From NCBI RefSeq assembly GCF_014199335.1, contig NZ_JACIJI010000007.1, positions 43,835 to 107,834 on the forward strand: 64,000 nucleotides of DNA, in the 5' to 3' direction. Within the stretch, counting starts at the first letter, position 1, and each line of letters starts with the position of its first letter. Source of the DNA: Stakelama sediminis. Its GTDB lineage: Bacteria; Pseudomonadota; Alphaproteobacteria; Sphingomonadales; Sphingomonadaceae. This document shows, piece by piece, positions 28,175 to 36,862 of this stretch. The position numbers and the translations under genes were made by a program. A model generated the notes under the pieces. It had not been told where the DNA came from, did not search any database, and worked only from the letters and a program-made list of their open reading frames with translations.

Positions 28175-28928
28175 CGGCCAGCAGGGCTTCGGTGCGGGCA
28201 ATCGCGCCGGGCGTGCCGACATCGAACCACAGCCCCTCATGCACCTGTGCAAAGGCGCGCTCTGCCTCAATCGCACGCTGCCAGAACAGGTTGGTGGAAA
28301 ACGGTCCTTCCGGCCAATCGGCAATGATCCGGGGCGACAGAATCTGCACGCCGGTAAATACGAACGGTGCCATACGCCCCGGCGCGCGCCGCTTGGTAAT
28401 CTTGCCGAACGCGTCGATATGAAAATCACCGCGACCGGGATGGTTGTTGGCATTGGCTAGCGGCACCAGCAGCAGCAGCGCGTCCATGCGCGCATCGTCC
28501 CATTCCGCCGCCAGCGAACGGATCGCATCCACCGGCCCGTCAACCCACAGATTGTCGCTGTTGACGCACAGAAACGGCTTGTCGCCCAGCATGTCGCGCG
28601 CCTGTACCAGCCCGCCGCCGGTTTCCATCAGTTGCGGACGCTCATCGGAGATCAGTACCTCCATCTCTTCGCGCCGACGGATCAGATGCGCCTCCAGCGC
28701 ATCGGCGAGATAATGGACGTTGACCACCGCACGTTTTACACCCGCGGCCTGCAACCGGTCGAAAACATGGTCGATCAGCGGCTTGCCCGCCACCTCGATC
28801 AGCGGCTTGGGGCGCATCGCGGTCAGCGGGCGCATCCGCTTGCCCAGCCCGGCGGCCATCACCATCGCGGTTTCCGGGGCTGCAACCGGCGGCGTAGGCC
28901 GTAGCGCAAGCGTCTGACGTGTGCTCAT
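28167..28928 (-). CDS. murU: N-acetylmuramate alpha-1-phosphate uridylyltransferase
   Basis: Makes UDP-MurNAc from UTP and MurNAc-1-phosphate in the AmgK/MurU recycling route that bypasses MurA, the fosfomycin target. The 253 residues are a Rossmann-like nucleotidyltransferase: signature VMAAGLGKRMRPLTAMRPKP with the catalytic K, VNVHYLADAL, LMETGGGLVQAR, the metal site VNSDNLW, and GLWFDVGTPG near the C-terminus. ATG 28928 overlaps the amgK stop (ATGA). General family members activate glucose or mannose, but adjacency to amgK makes MurU the best reading. Expression depends on the same run as divL, tsaE and amgK. Confidence 0.88.
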   Translation of the reverse strand: MSTRQTLALRPTPPVAAPETAMVMAAGLGKRMRPLTAMRPKPLIEVAGKPLIDHVFDRLQAAGVKRAVVNVHYLADALEAHLIRRREEMEVLISDERPQLMETGGGLVQARDMLGDKPFLCVNSDNLWVDGPVDAIRSLAAEWDDARMDALLLLVPLANANNHPGRGDFHIDAFGKITKRRAPGRMAPFVFTGVQILSPRIIADWPEGPFSTNLFWQRAIEAERAFAQVHEGLWFDVGTPGAIARTEALLADG

Positions 28929-29914
28929 GCTTCCCCCGACAGTTTCAACGGATCGCCGCGCTTGTCCATTGGCACATTGGCCGCAAACCATGCCGCCACC
29001 GGCGCCAGCGCGGGATGGGCAAGGTCACGCTCCAGATAAGTCCAGACACGCGGGCACAGCGCTGGATAACGCCGCTTGCCGTCACGTTTCCAAAGCCGCG
29101 CAAAAATGCCGATGATTTTCGCATTCCGCTGCGCGCCAAGGACATGATAGGCGGTGCGAAACGCCTCCCCCGCCCCGGTCGTACGACAATAGCGGTCGAG
29201 CATTGCCGCCTCCAGTTCCGCCGGGACGTCGCGCCGCGCATCCTGCAACAGCGACACCAGATCATAGGAACGATGCCCGGCAAGCGCGTCCTGAAAATCC
29301 AGCAGGCCCAGCGTCTCCGCGCTATCGCCGATCAGCATGATATTCTCGGCATGATAATCGCGCAGCACGGTGACGGGATCGTCACGGTCGACCTGTTTCA
29401 GCACCGCATCCCATGCGGCGCGATAGCCGTCTCCATCGACCTCAATCCCCACCGCCGGGCAGTACCATTCGGGGAACAACCCGGCTTCTCGCTGATATTC
29501 CGCATCATTATAGGGGCGCACCGGCGCGGCCGGATAGTCATGCAGGCGAACCAGCAGATCGACCGCCGCCGCATAGAGCCGCAATTCGCTTTCGCGTGCG
29601 GCATCGACGGTTTCGCGCATCCGCGCATCGCCGAAATCCTGTAGCAGCACCAGCCCTTCGCCCAGATCGTCGGCCAGAATTTCTGGCGCCGCAAAACCCC
29701 GCTCGGTCAGCCAGCGGGCAATCGCGATGAACGGGCGCGGGTCTTCCTGCGGCGGCGGTGCATCCATCAAAATCGCGCTGCGTCCCGGCGCGACGGCACG
29801 GAAATAGCGTCGGAAGGAAGCATCACCCGCAAGCGGCAGGATTTCGGCGTCGCCCCAGCCCGCACGGGCCAGAAAAGACGACGCGGCGGCGGGAGGATTC
29901 ATGTCAGCGGCCAT
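28925..29914 (-). CDS. amgK: N-acetylmuramate/N-acetylglucosamine 1-kinase
   Basis: Phosphorylates the anomeric hydroxyl of MurNAc or GlcNAc recovered from peptidoglycan turnover, feeding MurU. It belongs to the aminoglycoside phosphotransferase fold: ATP loop GDASFRRYFRA, EGLVLLQDFGD, the catalytic Brenner-like motif VLRDYHAENIML with Asp as base, and the metal Asp in LGLLDFQDALAGHRSYDLVSLL. From ATG 29914 it has 329 residues; GGAGGGG lies just before that codon, while ATG 29902 overlaps the tsaE stop (ATGA) and ATG 29926 is further upstream. It lies between tsaE and murU. Confidence 0.9.
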   Translation of the reverse strand: MAADMNPPAAASSFLARAGWGDAEILPLAGDASFRRYFRAVAPGRSAILMDAPPPQEDPRPFIAIARWLTERGFAAPEILADDLGEGLVLLQDFGDARMRETVDAARESELRLYAAAVDLLVRLHDYPAAPVRPYNDAEYQREAGLFPEWYCPAVGIEVDGDGYRAAWDAVLKQVDRDDPVTVLRDYHAENIMLIGDSAETLGLLDFQDALAGHRSYDLVSLLQDARRDVPAELEAAMLDRYCRTTGAGEAFRTAYHVLGAQRNAKIIGIFARLWKRDGKRRYPALCPRVWTYLERDLAHPALAPVAAWFAANVPMDKRGDPLKLSGEA

Positions 29915-30342
29915 CGCCCCCTCCATGCCTCAGGCACTCGCGCTGTCAAGCCGCGCGTGCCGTCCGGTTGCATCCTCAGGGTCAGCCACAGGGCGTCATG
30001 CCACCAGCGATCGTCCAGCCGCTCCGGCCATTCGACGATCAGCAGCGAATCCGTCCGCGCCTCGTCCAGCCCCAGTTCGTCCGCCTCCGACGGGTCTTCA
30101 ATCCGATAGAGATCGACATGCAATACCGGAAACCGCACTTCCGGCGGATCATAGGGTTGTACGATCGCAAAGCTGGGCGACGGCGCTTCGCCTGCCAGCC
30201 CCAGCGCCGCCAGCAGCCCGCGCGCGATGCTGGTCTTGCCCGCGCCCAACGGCCCCGACAGCGCAATGACATCGCCGGGACGCGCCACTGCCGCCAGCCG
30301 TCCGCCCAGCGCCAGACTTTCGGCTTCGCCGTTCAGGATCAT
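29899..30342 (-). CDS. tsaE: tRNA threonylcarbamoyladenosine biosynthesis ATPase TsaE
   Basis: ATPase of the TsaBDE complex that places t6A at position 37 of ANN-decoding tRNAs. The 147 residues show Walker A SGPLGAGKTSIARGLL, the switch segment PSPSFAIVQPY, and the family hallmark HVDLYRIEDPSEADELGLDE with the conserved LIVEWPERL. It is the normal size for TsaE. ATG 30342 overlaps the divL stop by four bases, and its 3' end overlaps amgK, so it is translationally embedded in the run. Confidence 0.95.
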   Translation of the reverse strand: MILNGEAESLALGGRLAAVARPGDVIALSGPLGAGKTSIARGLLAALGLAGEAPSPSFAIVQPYDPPEVRFPVLHVDLYRIEDPSEADELGLDEARTDSLLIVEWPERLDDRWWHDALWLTLRMQPDGTRGLTARVPEAWRGRWPLT

Positions 30343-32681
30343 CCGCGCGGCAGTTCGATGGTGATCAACGTGCCCTCGCCCGGTTCGGTGATCAGGTCGA
30401 TGCTGCCGCCATGCGCTTCCACGAACCGCTTGGCGAGCGGCAGGTCGAGGCCCAGCGCGGAATCGCCGCCCCCCGGCCCGGTGGCAAACCGGTCAAAGGC
30501 GCGCTTTGCCCTGTCGCGGGTCATGCCGGGACCGTCATCCGAAACCACGATCCGCGCGCTGGCTTTTTCGCCATCGACATGCAGCAGCACCCGCTTGCCC
30601 TTCGCCAGATTGCCGACCGAATAGCGCAGCAGATGCTCGATTGCCTGACGGATACGCCGCTGGTCGCCGGCAACGCTCCCTGCCGATCCCAGCACCTCGA
30701 CCGCCAGATCGACACCGCGTTCGCGCGCCGGTCCGGCCACCGCCTCGGCTGCGGCATGGGCAGTGAGTTCCAGATCGACCGGCTTTTTCGCAACCTTGGC
30801 ATCGTCGCCCTCGGTCAGGTCGAGCACATCGTCGATCAGGCCCGACAGACGCGCCACCGATTCCAGAATTGCCTCCGAATATTCGACGCCGCTGTCGCTC
30901 AGTTCGCCCGCATAGCCACCGTGCAGCATCTCCGCGAACCCCTTGATAGAAGTCAGCGGGGTGCGCAGTTCATAGCTCATATTGGCGACGAAGGCGGTCT
31001 TTACCCGATCGGCGGCCTCCAGCGCTTCATTGCGGTCGCGCAGCGCCTGTTCGATGCGACGGCTGTCGGAAATGTCGAGCATGGTGAACAGCGCATTGCC
31101 GTCGGGCAAGGGCACCGCGGTAAATTCGAAATGACGGCCATCGGCGAAAGCGACACGTCCGCCGCGCTGCTGCCGCTCTACTGTTGCAGAGCGTACCAGC
31201 GCTCCGATCAGCGAGGCCCGGTCGGGATTGGCCAGCTTCTTGGCGCCCGCCTGCGCCAGCGCATCGACACGCGGATGGCTGGCCAGCAATTCCTCGTCAA
31301 ATCCCCAGACCAGCCGGAACTTGTTGTTCCACAACTGCAACCGGCCATCGGCGGCGAACACGCCCAGCGCCTCGAACAGATTGTCGAAGGTCGCAGTCCG
31401 GACGCGCAACAACGTGTCGCGCGCGCTCGCCAGTTGCACCTGTTCGGTCCGATCCTCGAAAATCAGCAGCAGTCCGCCTTCGGGCAGCGGCTGCGCGACG
31501 ACGCGCAGATGCGTACCGCCCGGCAGGTGCCAGTTCTCCTCAATCTCCGCATCGGCGACCTGAAACCATTCCCGCCGCTCCGCCTTCCAGCCGGGAAAGT
31601 CGCGCACTTCGGGCAGACGGTTGGCTTCACGCATCCGTTCGAGGATGCGGTCGAATTCGGGCCGGTCGGACAGCCATTCGGGGCGCATCGCGAACATCCG
31701 CCGGAACGCCTCATTACAGAAACGCAGGCCCCGGTCGGTGCCGAACTGCGCCACGCCCGCCGACAGACGGTCGAGCAGGGCGCGCTGGGCATCGGCGAAA
31801 CGCCGGATACCGGCGCGCGCCTGTTCCAGCTCCTCGACATCAATAGCGAAGCCTGCCGCGCCGCCATCGGGAAGCGGAATGTCATGCACTTTCAGCATGC
31901 GCCGCGCGCCGCCGATGGTCGCGGGCACCGCCGACATTTGCGGCTGGCCGCTGTCGCGCGCAATCGCGGCATTGGCGAGCGGGCCGCCCATTCCCGAATC
32001 CTCGACCAGTTCGATCTGCCGCCCGATCACCTGAGCCGCATCCTCGGCCTCGACCGCGCGGACATAGGCGGTATTGACCATGGCGAGCTTCAGATTTTCG
32101 TCGCGATACCACATCGGCAACGGCGCCGCCTCGATCAGCCCGCGCAGTGCATCGAATGCGGCACCCAGCCCGCTGACTTCTTCGCGCAGGGTGAACAGTT
32201 CCTCCTGCATCTCGGATGCATCGAAGAACCAGACCAGCACCCCGCCCGGCGCATTGAGGTTCGCCGGTGCGCGCATCCCGACCGCCAGCAGGCTGCGTTG
32301 CGATTCCTTTGCCTTCACCCCCACCCGGAACGGGCGCGCTGCCCGCTGCGCCCCGCGCACGGCATCGTTCAGCGCCTGCGCCGATCCGCTATCCAGTCCA
32401 TGCTCGCCTTCGGACAGGTCGCGCAGGGTGGCAGGCGGCATCGCCAGTCCCAGCCAGTCCTCAAGCTGTTGCGGGCATTCGACCCGGCCATCGGCACGCA
32501 CGATCATCGGCGCGGCGGGTGACGTGGCCTGCAACACCTCCAGCCGCGCGGCGACAGCCCGGTCGTGGGTCGCATCGCGCCGCATTCGCAGTCCGATATA
32601 GAGCGCGATCAGCCCGGCCGCGAGCACCAGCGCAACCACCGCACCCAGTATGACGCTACCCGCTGCCGACAGGGTCAGCAT
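30339..32681 (-). CDS. divL: DivL-like PAS sensor pseudo-histidine kinase (Tyr in place of His)
   Basis: In Caulobacter DivL controls CckA and so the cell-cycle regulator CtrA. This 780-residue homologue has an N-terminal membrane helix (about 8-30), several PAS-like segments (roughly 55-155, 175-290, 300-410, 430-540), and a C-terminal kinase core. The dimerisation box reads FVANMSYELRTPLTS: Tyr570 replaces the phospho-acceptor histidine, the DivL hallmark. The N-box is degenerate (IEHLLRYSVGN), while G1 (SDDGPGM) and G2 (LGLDLPLAKRFVEAHGG) are kept. The call rests on this substitution, the multi-PAS layout and the conserved neighbour tsaE. It heads the tsaE-amgK-murU-addB-addA-trxA run; its promoter should be in 32682-32822. 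Confidence 0.82.
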   Translation of the reverse strand: MLTLSAAGSVILGAVVALVLAAGLIALYIGLRMRRDATHDRAVAARLEVLQATSPAAPMIVRADGRVECPQQLEDWLGLAMPPATLRDLSEGEHGLDSGSAQALNDAVRGAQRAARPFRVGVKAKESQRSLLAVGMRAPANLNAPGGVLVWFFDASEMQEELFTLREEVSGLGAAFDALRGLIEAAPLPMWYRDENLKLAMVNTAYVRAVEAEDAAQVIGRQIELVEDSGMGGPLANAAIARDSGQPQMSAVPATIGGARRMLKVHDIPLPDGGAAGFAIDVEELEQARAGIRRFADAQRALLDRLSAGVAQFGTDRGLRFCNEAFRRMFAMRPEWLSDRPEFDRILERMREANRLPEVRDFPGWKAERREWFQVADAEIEENWHLPGGTHLRVVAQPLPEGGLLLIFEDRTEQVQLASARDTLLRVRTATFDNLFEALGVFAADGRLQLWNNKFRLVWGFDEELLASHPRVDALAQAGAKKLANPDRASLIGALVRSATVERQQRGGRVAFADGRHFEFTAVPLPDGNALFTMLDISDSRRIEQALRDRNEALEAADRVKTAFVANMSYELRTPLTSIKGFAEMLHGGYAGELSDSGVEYSEAILESVARLSGLIDDVLDLTEGDDAKVAKKPVDLELTAHAAAEAVAGPARERGVDLAVEVLGSAGSVAGDQRRIRQAIEHLLRYSVGNLAKGKRVLLHVDGEKASARIVVSDDGPGMTRDRAKRAFDRFATGPGGGDSALGLDLPLAKRFVEAHGGSIDLITEPGEGTLITIELPRG

Positions 32682-32822
32682 GACGGTTGCTCGGCAATTG
32701 CGGAGACGGGACGAAACGGCATTCAGCCCTCATAGAAGCGCTGCGCGGAAAACTGAACCAGCTACCGCCATCACCGACCAACTTTTACGACGCCAGAACG
32801 GCACCGTTCATCGGATACGGCC

Positions 32823-33662
32823 TTAGCCGCGCTTCAGCCTCTCGGCATGCCAGCCGACATGCCCGGCCAGGAAGGTCGCAATGAAATAATAGCTGTGATC
32901 GTATCCCGGCTGCATCCGCAGCGTCAGGTCGATGCCTGCGTGAGCGCACGCGGTTTGCAGCAATTCGGGCTTGAGCTGTTCGGTCAGGAAATTGTCGGCA
33001 TCCCCCTGATCAACCAGCAATTCCGGAACCCGCGCGCCATCGTCGATCAGCGCACAGGCATCATAGGCTCGCCAGGTCGCCCGATCATCGCCCAGATACC
33101 CGCCCAGCGCCTTTTCGCCCCAGGGACAATGGAGCGGCGAAGCGATCGGCGCAAAGGCGGAAATGCTGCGAAACCGATCGGGGTTGCGCAGCCCGATGGT
33201 CAACGCACCGTGTCCGCCCATGGAATGGCCGGTAATGCCCTGACGCGCCATATCAGCCATCGGAAATTCAGCCGCGATCAGCGCGGGCAGCTCATCCTCG
33301 ATATAGCTGCGCATGCGGTAATGGGTGGCCCAGGGCTGCTCGGTCGCATCGACATAGAACCCTGCGCCCTTACCGAAATCATAGCCTTCATCATCGGGAA
33401 CATCGTCACCGCGCGGAGAGGTGTCGGGCGCAATGAAAATTATGCCATGTTCAGCGCAGGCGGCACGATATTCGCCTTTCTCGGTGACATTGGCATGGGT
33501 GCAGGTCAGCCCCGACAGATACCAGAGCACCGGCAGCTTTGCGCCGGCGTCATGCGGCGGCACAAAGATCGAAAACGTCATGTCGGTGCCGGTGCTGGTC
33601 GATGCATGGCGGTACACACCCTGCACCCCGCCATGCGCCTTGTTGGTCGATAGGGTCTCCAT
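32823..33662 (-). CDS. fghA: S-formylglutathione hydrolase
   Basis: Hydrolyses S-formylglutathione to formate and glutathione, the last step of glutathione-dependent formaldehyde oxidation. The 279-residue protein is an esterase D-type alpha/beta hydrolase: oxyanion region WYLSGLTCTHANVTEKG, nucleophile elbow GHSMGGHGAL (Ser147), Asp in LVDQGDADNFL, and His in GYDHSYYFIATF. A strong GGAGG site precedes ATG 33662. It is the third gene after adhC and the VOC gene, 12 bases behind the latter, in one operon. The gap to divL is about 140 bases. Confidence 0.96.
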   Translation of the reverse strand: METLSTNKAHGGVQGVYRHASTSTGTDMTFSIFVPPHDAGAKLPVLWYLSGLTCTHANVTEKGEYRAACAEHGIIFIAPDTSPRGDDVPDDEGYDFGKGAGFYVDATEQPWATHYRMRSYIEDELPALIAAEFPMADMARQGITGHSMGGHGALTIGLRNPDRFRSISAFAPIASPLHCPWGEKALGGYLGDDRATWRAYDACALIDDGARVPELLVDQGDADNFLTEQLKPELLQTACAHAGIDLTLRMQPGYDHSYYFIATFLAGHVGWHAERLKRG

Positions 33663-33674
33663 ACCTGCCTCCGG

Positions 33675-34055
33675 TCAGTCAGGCCGGTACAGCGCGCAAA
33701 CCTTGTTTCCCGCCGGATCGCGCAGATAGGCCAGATACAGTTTGCCGAACGCATTTTCGCGATAGCCCGGCGGGTCTTCGACCGCCGTGCCGCCATGGGC
33801 GACGCCTGCCGCATGCCATTTGTCCACCGCATCCGAATTCGATGCGCCGAAGCCGATTGTTCCGCCATTGGCGCAGCTCGCGGGTTTTCCGTCAATCGGT
33901 CTGGTCAGCAGAAACAGGCCGCCGGGATGCATATAGATGACCCGGCCCTTGGGATCGACCTTTCCCGGTCCGATGCCCAGTTCGCCCAGTACCGCATCGT
34001 AAAATTCCTTGGATGCGTCAATATCGTCAGTTCCCAGCATGACATGGCTGAACAT
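33675..34055 (-). CDS. VOC (glyoxalase/bleomycin-resistance) family protein
   Basis: A 126-residue single-unit vicinal-oxygen-chelate protein: FSHVMLGTDDIDASKEFYDAVL, IYMHPGGLFLLTRP, GASNSDAVDKWHAAGVAHGG, and the end LRDPAGNKVCALYRPD. Metal ligands would be His4-region, and the Glu/His late in the chain is not obvious, so the reaction is unknown. AAGGAG is seven bases before ATG 34055; ATG 34061 is only two bases from it and is less likely. It sits between adhC (11 bases) and fghA (12 bases), which suggests a helper role in formaldehyde or glutathione-adduct handling. Such an insertion is common in sphingomonads. Confidence 0.83.
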   Translation of the reverse strand: MFSHVMLGTDDIDASKEFYDAVLGELGIGPGKVDPKGRVIYMHPGGLFLLTRPIDGKPASCANGGTIGFGASNSDAVDKWHAAGVAHGGTAVEDPPGYRENAFGKLYLAYLRDPAGNKVCALYRPD

Positions 34056-34066
34056 TGGCATTCTCC

Positions 34067-35203
34067 TTAATAGACCACGACGCTGCGGATGCTTTCGCCC
34101 GCGTGCATCAGGTCGAACCCCTTGTTGATCTCTTCGAGGCTGAGAACGTGCGTGATCATCGGGTCGATGGCGATCTTGCCGTCCATATACCAGTCGACGA
34201 TCTTCGGCACATCGGTCCGCCCGCGCGCACCACCGAACGCGGTACCTTTCCACACCCGTCCGGTGACAAGCTGGAACGGGCGGGTGCTGATTTCCTTGCC
34301 CGCTTCCGCGACGCCGATGACGATCGATTCGCCCCAGCCGCGATGCGCGCATTCCAGTGCGGTGCGCATCACCTCGGTATTGCCGGTCGCGTCGAAGCTG
34401 TAGTCCGCGCCGCCGTCGGTCAGCTCGTTGAGTTTCGCAATGGTTTCCTCGCGGCTCATACCTTTGCTGTTGAGGAAATGAGTCATGCCGAACCTGCGGC
34501 CCCATTCCTCGCGGTCAGGGTTGATGTCGACACCGATAATGCGGTTGGCACCGACCATCTTCGCGCCCTGAATGACGTTCAGGCCGATGCCACCCAGCCC
34601 GAACACCACGACATTGCTGCCCGGCTCCACCTTCGCGGTGTTGACCACCGCGCCGACGCCGGTGGTGACGCCGCAACCGATATAGCAACTCGTCTGAAAC
34701 GGCGCGTCCTCACGGATTTTCGCCACCGCGATTTCGGGCAGGACGGTGAAGTTGGAGAAGGTCGAGCAGCCCATATAATGATAGATCGGCTGTCCCTTGT
34801 ACGAAAACCGGCTGGTTCCGTCGGGCATCAGCCCCTTGCCCTGCGTGCCGCGGATTGCGGTGCAAAGATTGGTCTTCTGACTCAGGCAGGATTTACATTG
34901 GCGACATTCCGGCGTGTAGAGCGGAATGACGTGGTCGCCCGGCTTCACGCTTTCGACGCCCGCACCCACTTCCCGCACGATCCCGGCGCCTTCATGGCCC
35001 AGCACACTGGGAAACAGTCCCTCGCTGTCCAGCCCGTCCAGCGTATAGGCGTCGGTGTGGCAGATGCCGGTCGCCATGATTTCGACCAGCACCTCGCCCG
35101 CTTTCGGGCCTTCAAGGTCCAGTTCGACGATCTCCAGCGGCTTCTTCGCTTCAAATGCTACGGCGGCGCGGGTCTTCATGGCGGGCGTCCTTACGTGATT
35201 CAT
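34067..35203 (-). CDS. adhC: S-(hydroxymethyl)glutathione dehydrogenase / class III alcohol dehydrogenase
   Basis: Oxidises S-hydroxymethylglutathione (formaldehyde plus glutathione) to S-formylglutathione with NAD. The protein is a zinc-dependent MDR: catalytic zinc ligands in [12 protein letters not shown] and LGHEGAGIV, the structural zinc cluster [18 protein letters not shown], and the NAD-fold [15 protein letters not shown]. From ATG 35203, which has a strong GGAGG, it is 378 residues; ATG 35179 with AAGGA gives 370 residues, the usual family length. It is first in the operon with the VOC gene and fghA. Divergent to the polyol dehydrogenase gene. Confidence 0.96.
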   Translation of the reverse strand: MNHVRTPAMKTRAAVAFEAKKPLEIVELDLEGPKAGEVLVEIMATGICHTDAYTLDGLDSEGLFPSVLGHEGAGIVREVGAGVESVKPGDHVIPLYTPECRQCKSCLSQKTNLCTAIRGTQGKGLMPDGTSRFSYKGQPIYHYMGCSTFSNFTVLPEIAVAKIREDAPFQTSCYIGCGVTTGVGAVVNTAKVEPGSNVVVFGLGGIGLNVIQGAKMVGANRIIGVDINPDREEWGRRFGMTHFLNSKGMSREETIAKLNELTDGGADYSFDATGNTEVMRTALECAHRGWGESIVIGVAEAGKEISTRPFQLVTGRVWKGTAFGGARGRTDVPKIVDWYMDGKIAIDPMITHVLSLEEINKGFDLMHAGESIRSVVVY

Positions 35204-35383
35204 GGTCCGCCTCCCACATGGCGCAGGCGGGATATGAATGAAAGAGGCGCGCACCGTATCGACCGCAGATGGTGGACGTATCGGCTCAGGCACCATATGT
35301 CCGGTCGCGCCAATTCAACAGGCTTGCGGGCGACCTTCTCCACGCTGCCTTTTTTTCGAACCGTTCCGTAAAGGATCGCCGTC

Positions 35384-36850
35384 ATGTCCGACCGCCTCTC
35401 CGAAAAATCGCTGCCATCGATTTCCGGTATCGCTACCACGCCTGCCTATGATCGTTCGTCGGTGTGCACCGGTGTGGTGCATCTGGGCATCGGCGCCTTT
35501 CATCGCGCGCATCAGGCGGCTTATTTCGATCGCGCATTGACGGACGGCGACCTGCGCTGGGGCATCACCGGCGTATCGCTGCGATCCGGCGGGGTCCGCG
35601 ATCAGATGGCACCGCAGGATTGCCTCTACACGCTGCTCGTGCGCGACGGGGAGCAGCAGGACGCCCATATCGTCGGCGCGGTCCGGGATGTGCTGGTGGC
35701 GCCAGAAAATCCGGCTGCGGTAGTCGAAGCACTCGCGGCGCCGGACGTGCATCTCGTCACGCTGACCGTTACCGAAAAAGGCTATAAGCTTGACCCGTCC
35801 ACCGGCGCCCTGATGACCGAAGATGCCGATGTTGCCGCCGACCTTTCGAACCTCGACGCGCCGCGTACTGCTCCCGGTTTTCTGGTCGCAGGGCTGGCGA
35901 AGCGTCGCGCAGCGGGTCTGCCGCCCTTTACTGCGATCAGTTGCGACAATCTTCCCCATAACGGTCGCAGACTGGAACGGGCTGTACTGGCAATTGCGCG
36001 CGCCCATGATGCCGATCTTGCCCGGTGGATAGAAAGCGAAGGCGCGTTTCCGCAAACCATGGTGGACCGCATCGTTCCCGCCACCACGCCCGATGACATC
36101 GCCGCACTGTCGGAGATGCTGGGTGCCGAAGACCGTGCGATGGTGAAAACCGAACCCTTCACCCAATGGGTCATCGAAGACAGGTTTGCCGGCGATCGGC
36201 CAGACTTTGCAGCGCTTGGCGTACAGCTCACTGCATCGGTACCGCCCTGGGAAGACGCAAAACTGAGAATGTTGAACGGCTCGCATTCGGGAATCGCCTA
36301 TCTGGGCAGTCTTGCGACCATCGACTTTGTGCACCAGTTCGTCGAGCGCCCGGAAGGCAAGCATTTCGTCGAGACGCTATGGGACGAAGCGGAGCAGACA
36401 CTGTCGCCGCCGCCCGAACTCAACATCGCAGCCTATCGCCGCGACCTGATGCAGCGTTTCACCAACAGCGCGTTGCAGCACCGCACCCGCCAGATCGCGA
36501 TGGACGGTTCGCAAAAACTGCCGCAGCGCCTGCTTGCCCCCATTGCCGATCGCACGACAAAGGGACTTGAGTCCCCCGCGCTGACGCTGGCGGTGGCGGC
36601 ATGGATGCGCTGGCAGGGCGGCGTCGATGACGCAGGCAAAGGCTTTACCGTCGACGATCCGATGGCGAACCGCACCGCTGCAGCGCTCGTCGGGTGCGCC
36701 ACGGCGAAAGAACGGATGGAGGCACTGCTGGCGCTCGACGCAATCTTCCCGGCGTCGCTGGCTGCAAACGATGCGTTCCGCAATGCACTGGCCGACTGGC
36801 TGGAAATTCTTGAAAAGGAAGGCGCAACCGGCGCATTGCGTCGGGTATAG
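35384..36850 (+). CDS. Mannitol dehydrogenase / fructuronate reductase family oxidoreductase
   Basis: A 488-residue NAD(P)-dependent polyol dehydrogenase of the long-chain mannitol dehydrogenase group. N-terminal nucleotide-binding segment VVHLGIGAFHRAHQAAYFDRAL, TLTVTEKGYKLD, FTAISCDNLPHNGR, and the catalytic signature KLRMLNGSHSGIAYLG, with Lys as base. The family includes mannitol 2-dehydrogenase, arabinitol dehydrogenase and fructuronate reductase (UxuB), which cannot be told apart here. AAAGGA precedes ATG 35384. It stands alone: divergent from adhC and ending 12 bases from a convergent SGNH hydrolase, with no uronate or mannitol genes nearby. Confidence 0.85.
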   Translation: MSDRLSEKSLPSISGIATTPAYDRSSVCTGVVHLGIGAFHRAHQAAYFDRALTDGDLRWGITGVSLRSGGVRDQMAPQDCLYTLLVRDGEQQDAHIVGAVRDVLVAPENPAAVVEALAAPDVHLVTLTVTEKGYKLDPSTGALMTEDADVAADLSNLDAPRTAPGFLVAGLAKRRAAGLPPFTAISCDNLPHNGRRLERAVLAIARAHDADLARWIESEGAFPQTMVDRIVPATTPDDIAALSEMLGAEDRAMVKTEPFTQWVIEDRFAGDRPDFAALGVQLTASVPPWEDAKLRMLNGSHSGIAYLGSLATIDFVHQFVERPEGKHFVETLWDEAEQTLSPPPELNIAAYRRDLMQRFTNSALQHRTRQIAMDGSQKLPQRLLAPIADRTTKGLESPALTLAVAAWMRWQGGVDDAGKGFTVDDPMANRTAAALVGCATAKERMEALLALDAIFPASLAANDAFRNALADWLEILEKEGATGALRRV

Positions 36851-36862
36851 CCGCGCCGTGCT

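Noticed and set aside
28175..28453. N-terminal extension of addB
   Set aside because: Covers murU in another frame; AddB similarity begins at 28174.
30411..32522. 703-codon plus-strand frame opposite divL
   Set aside because: Antisense to a PAS kinase with clear motifs; no ribosome site and no homology pattern.
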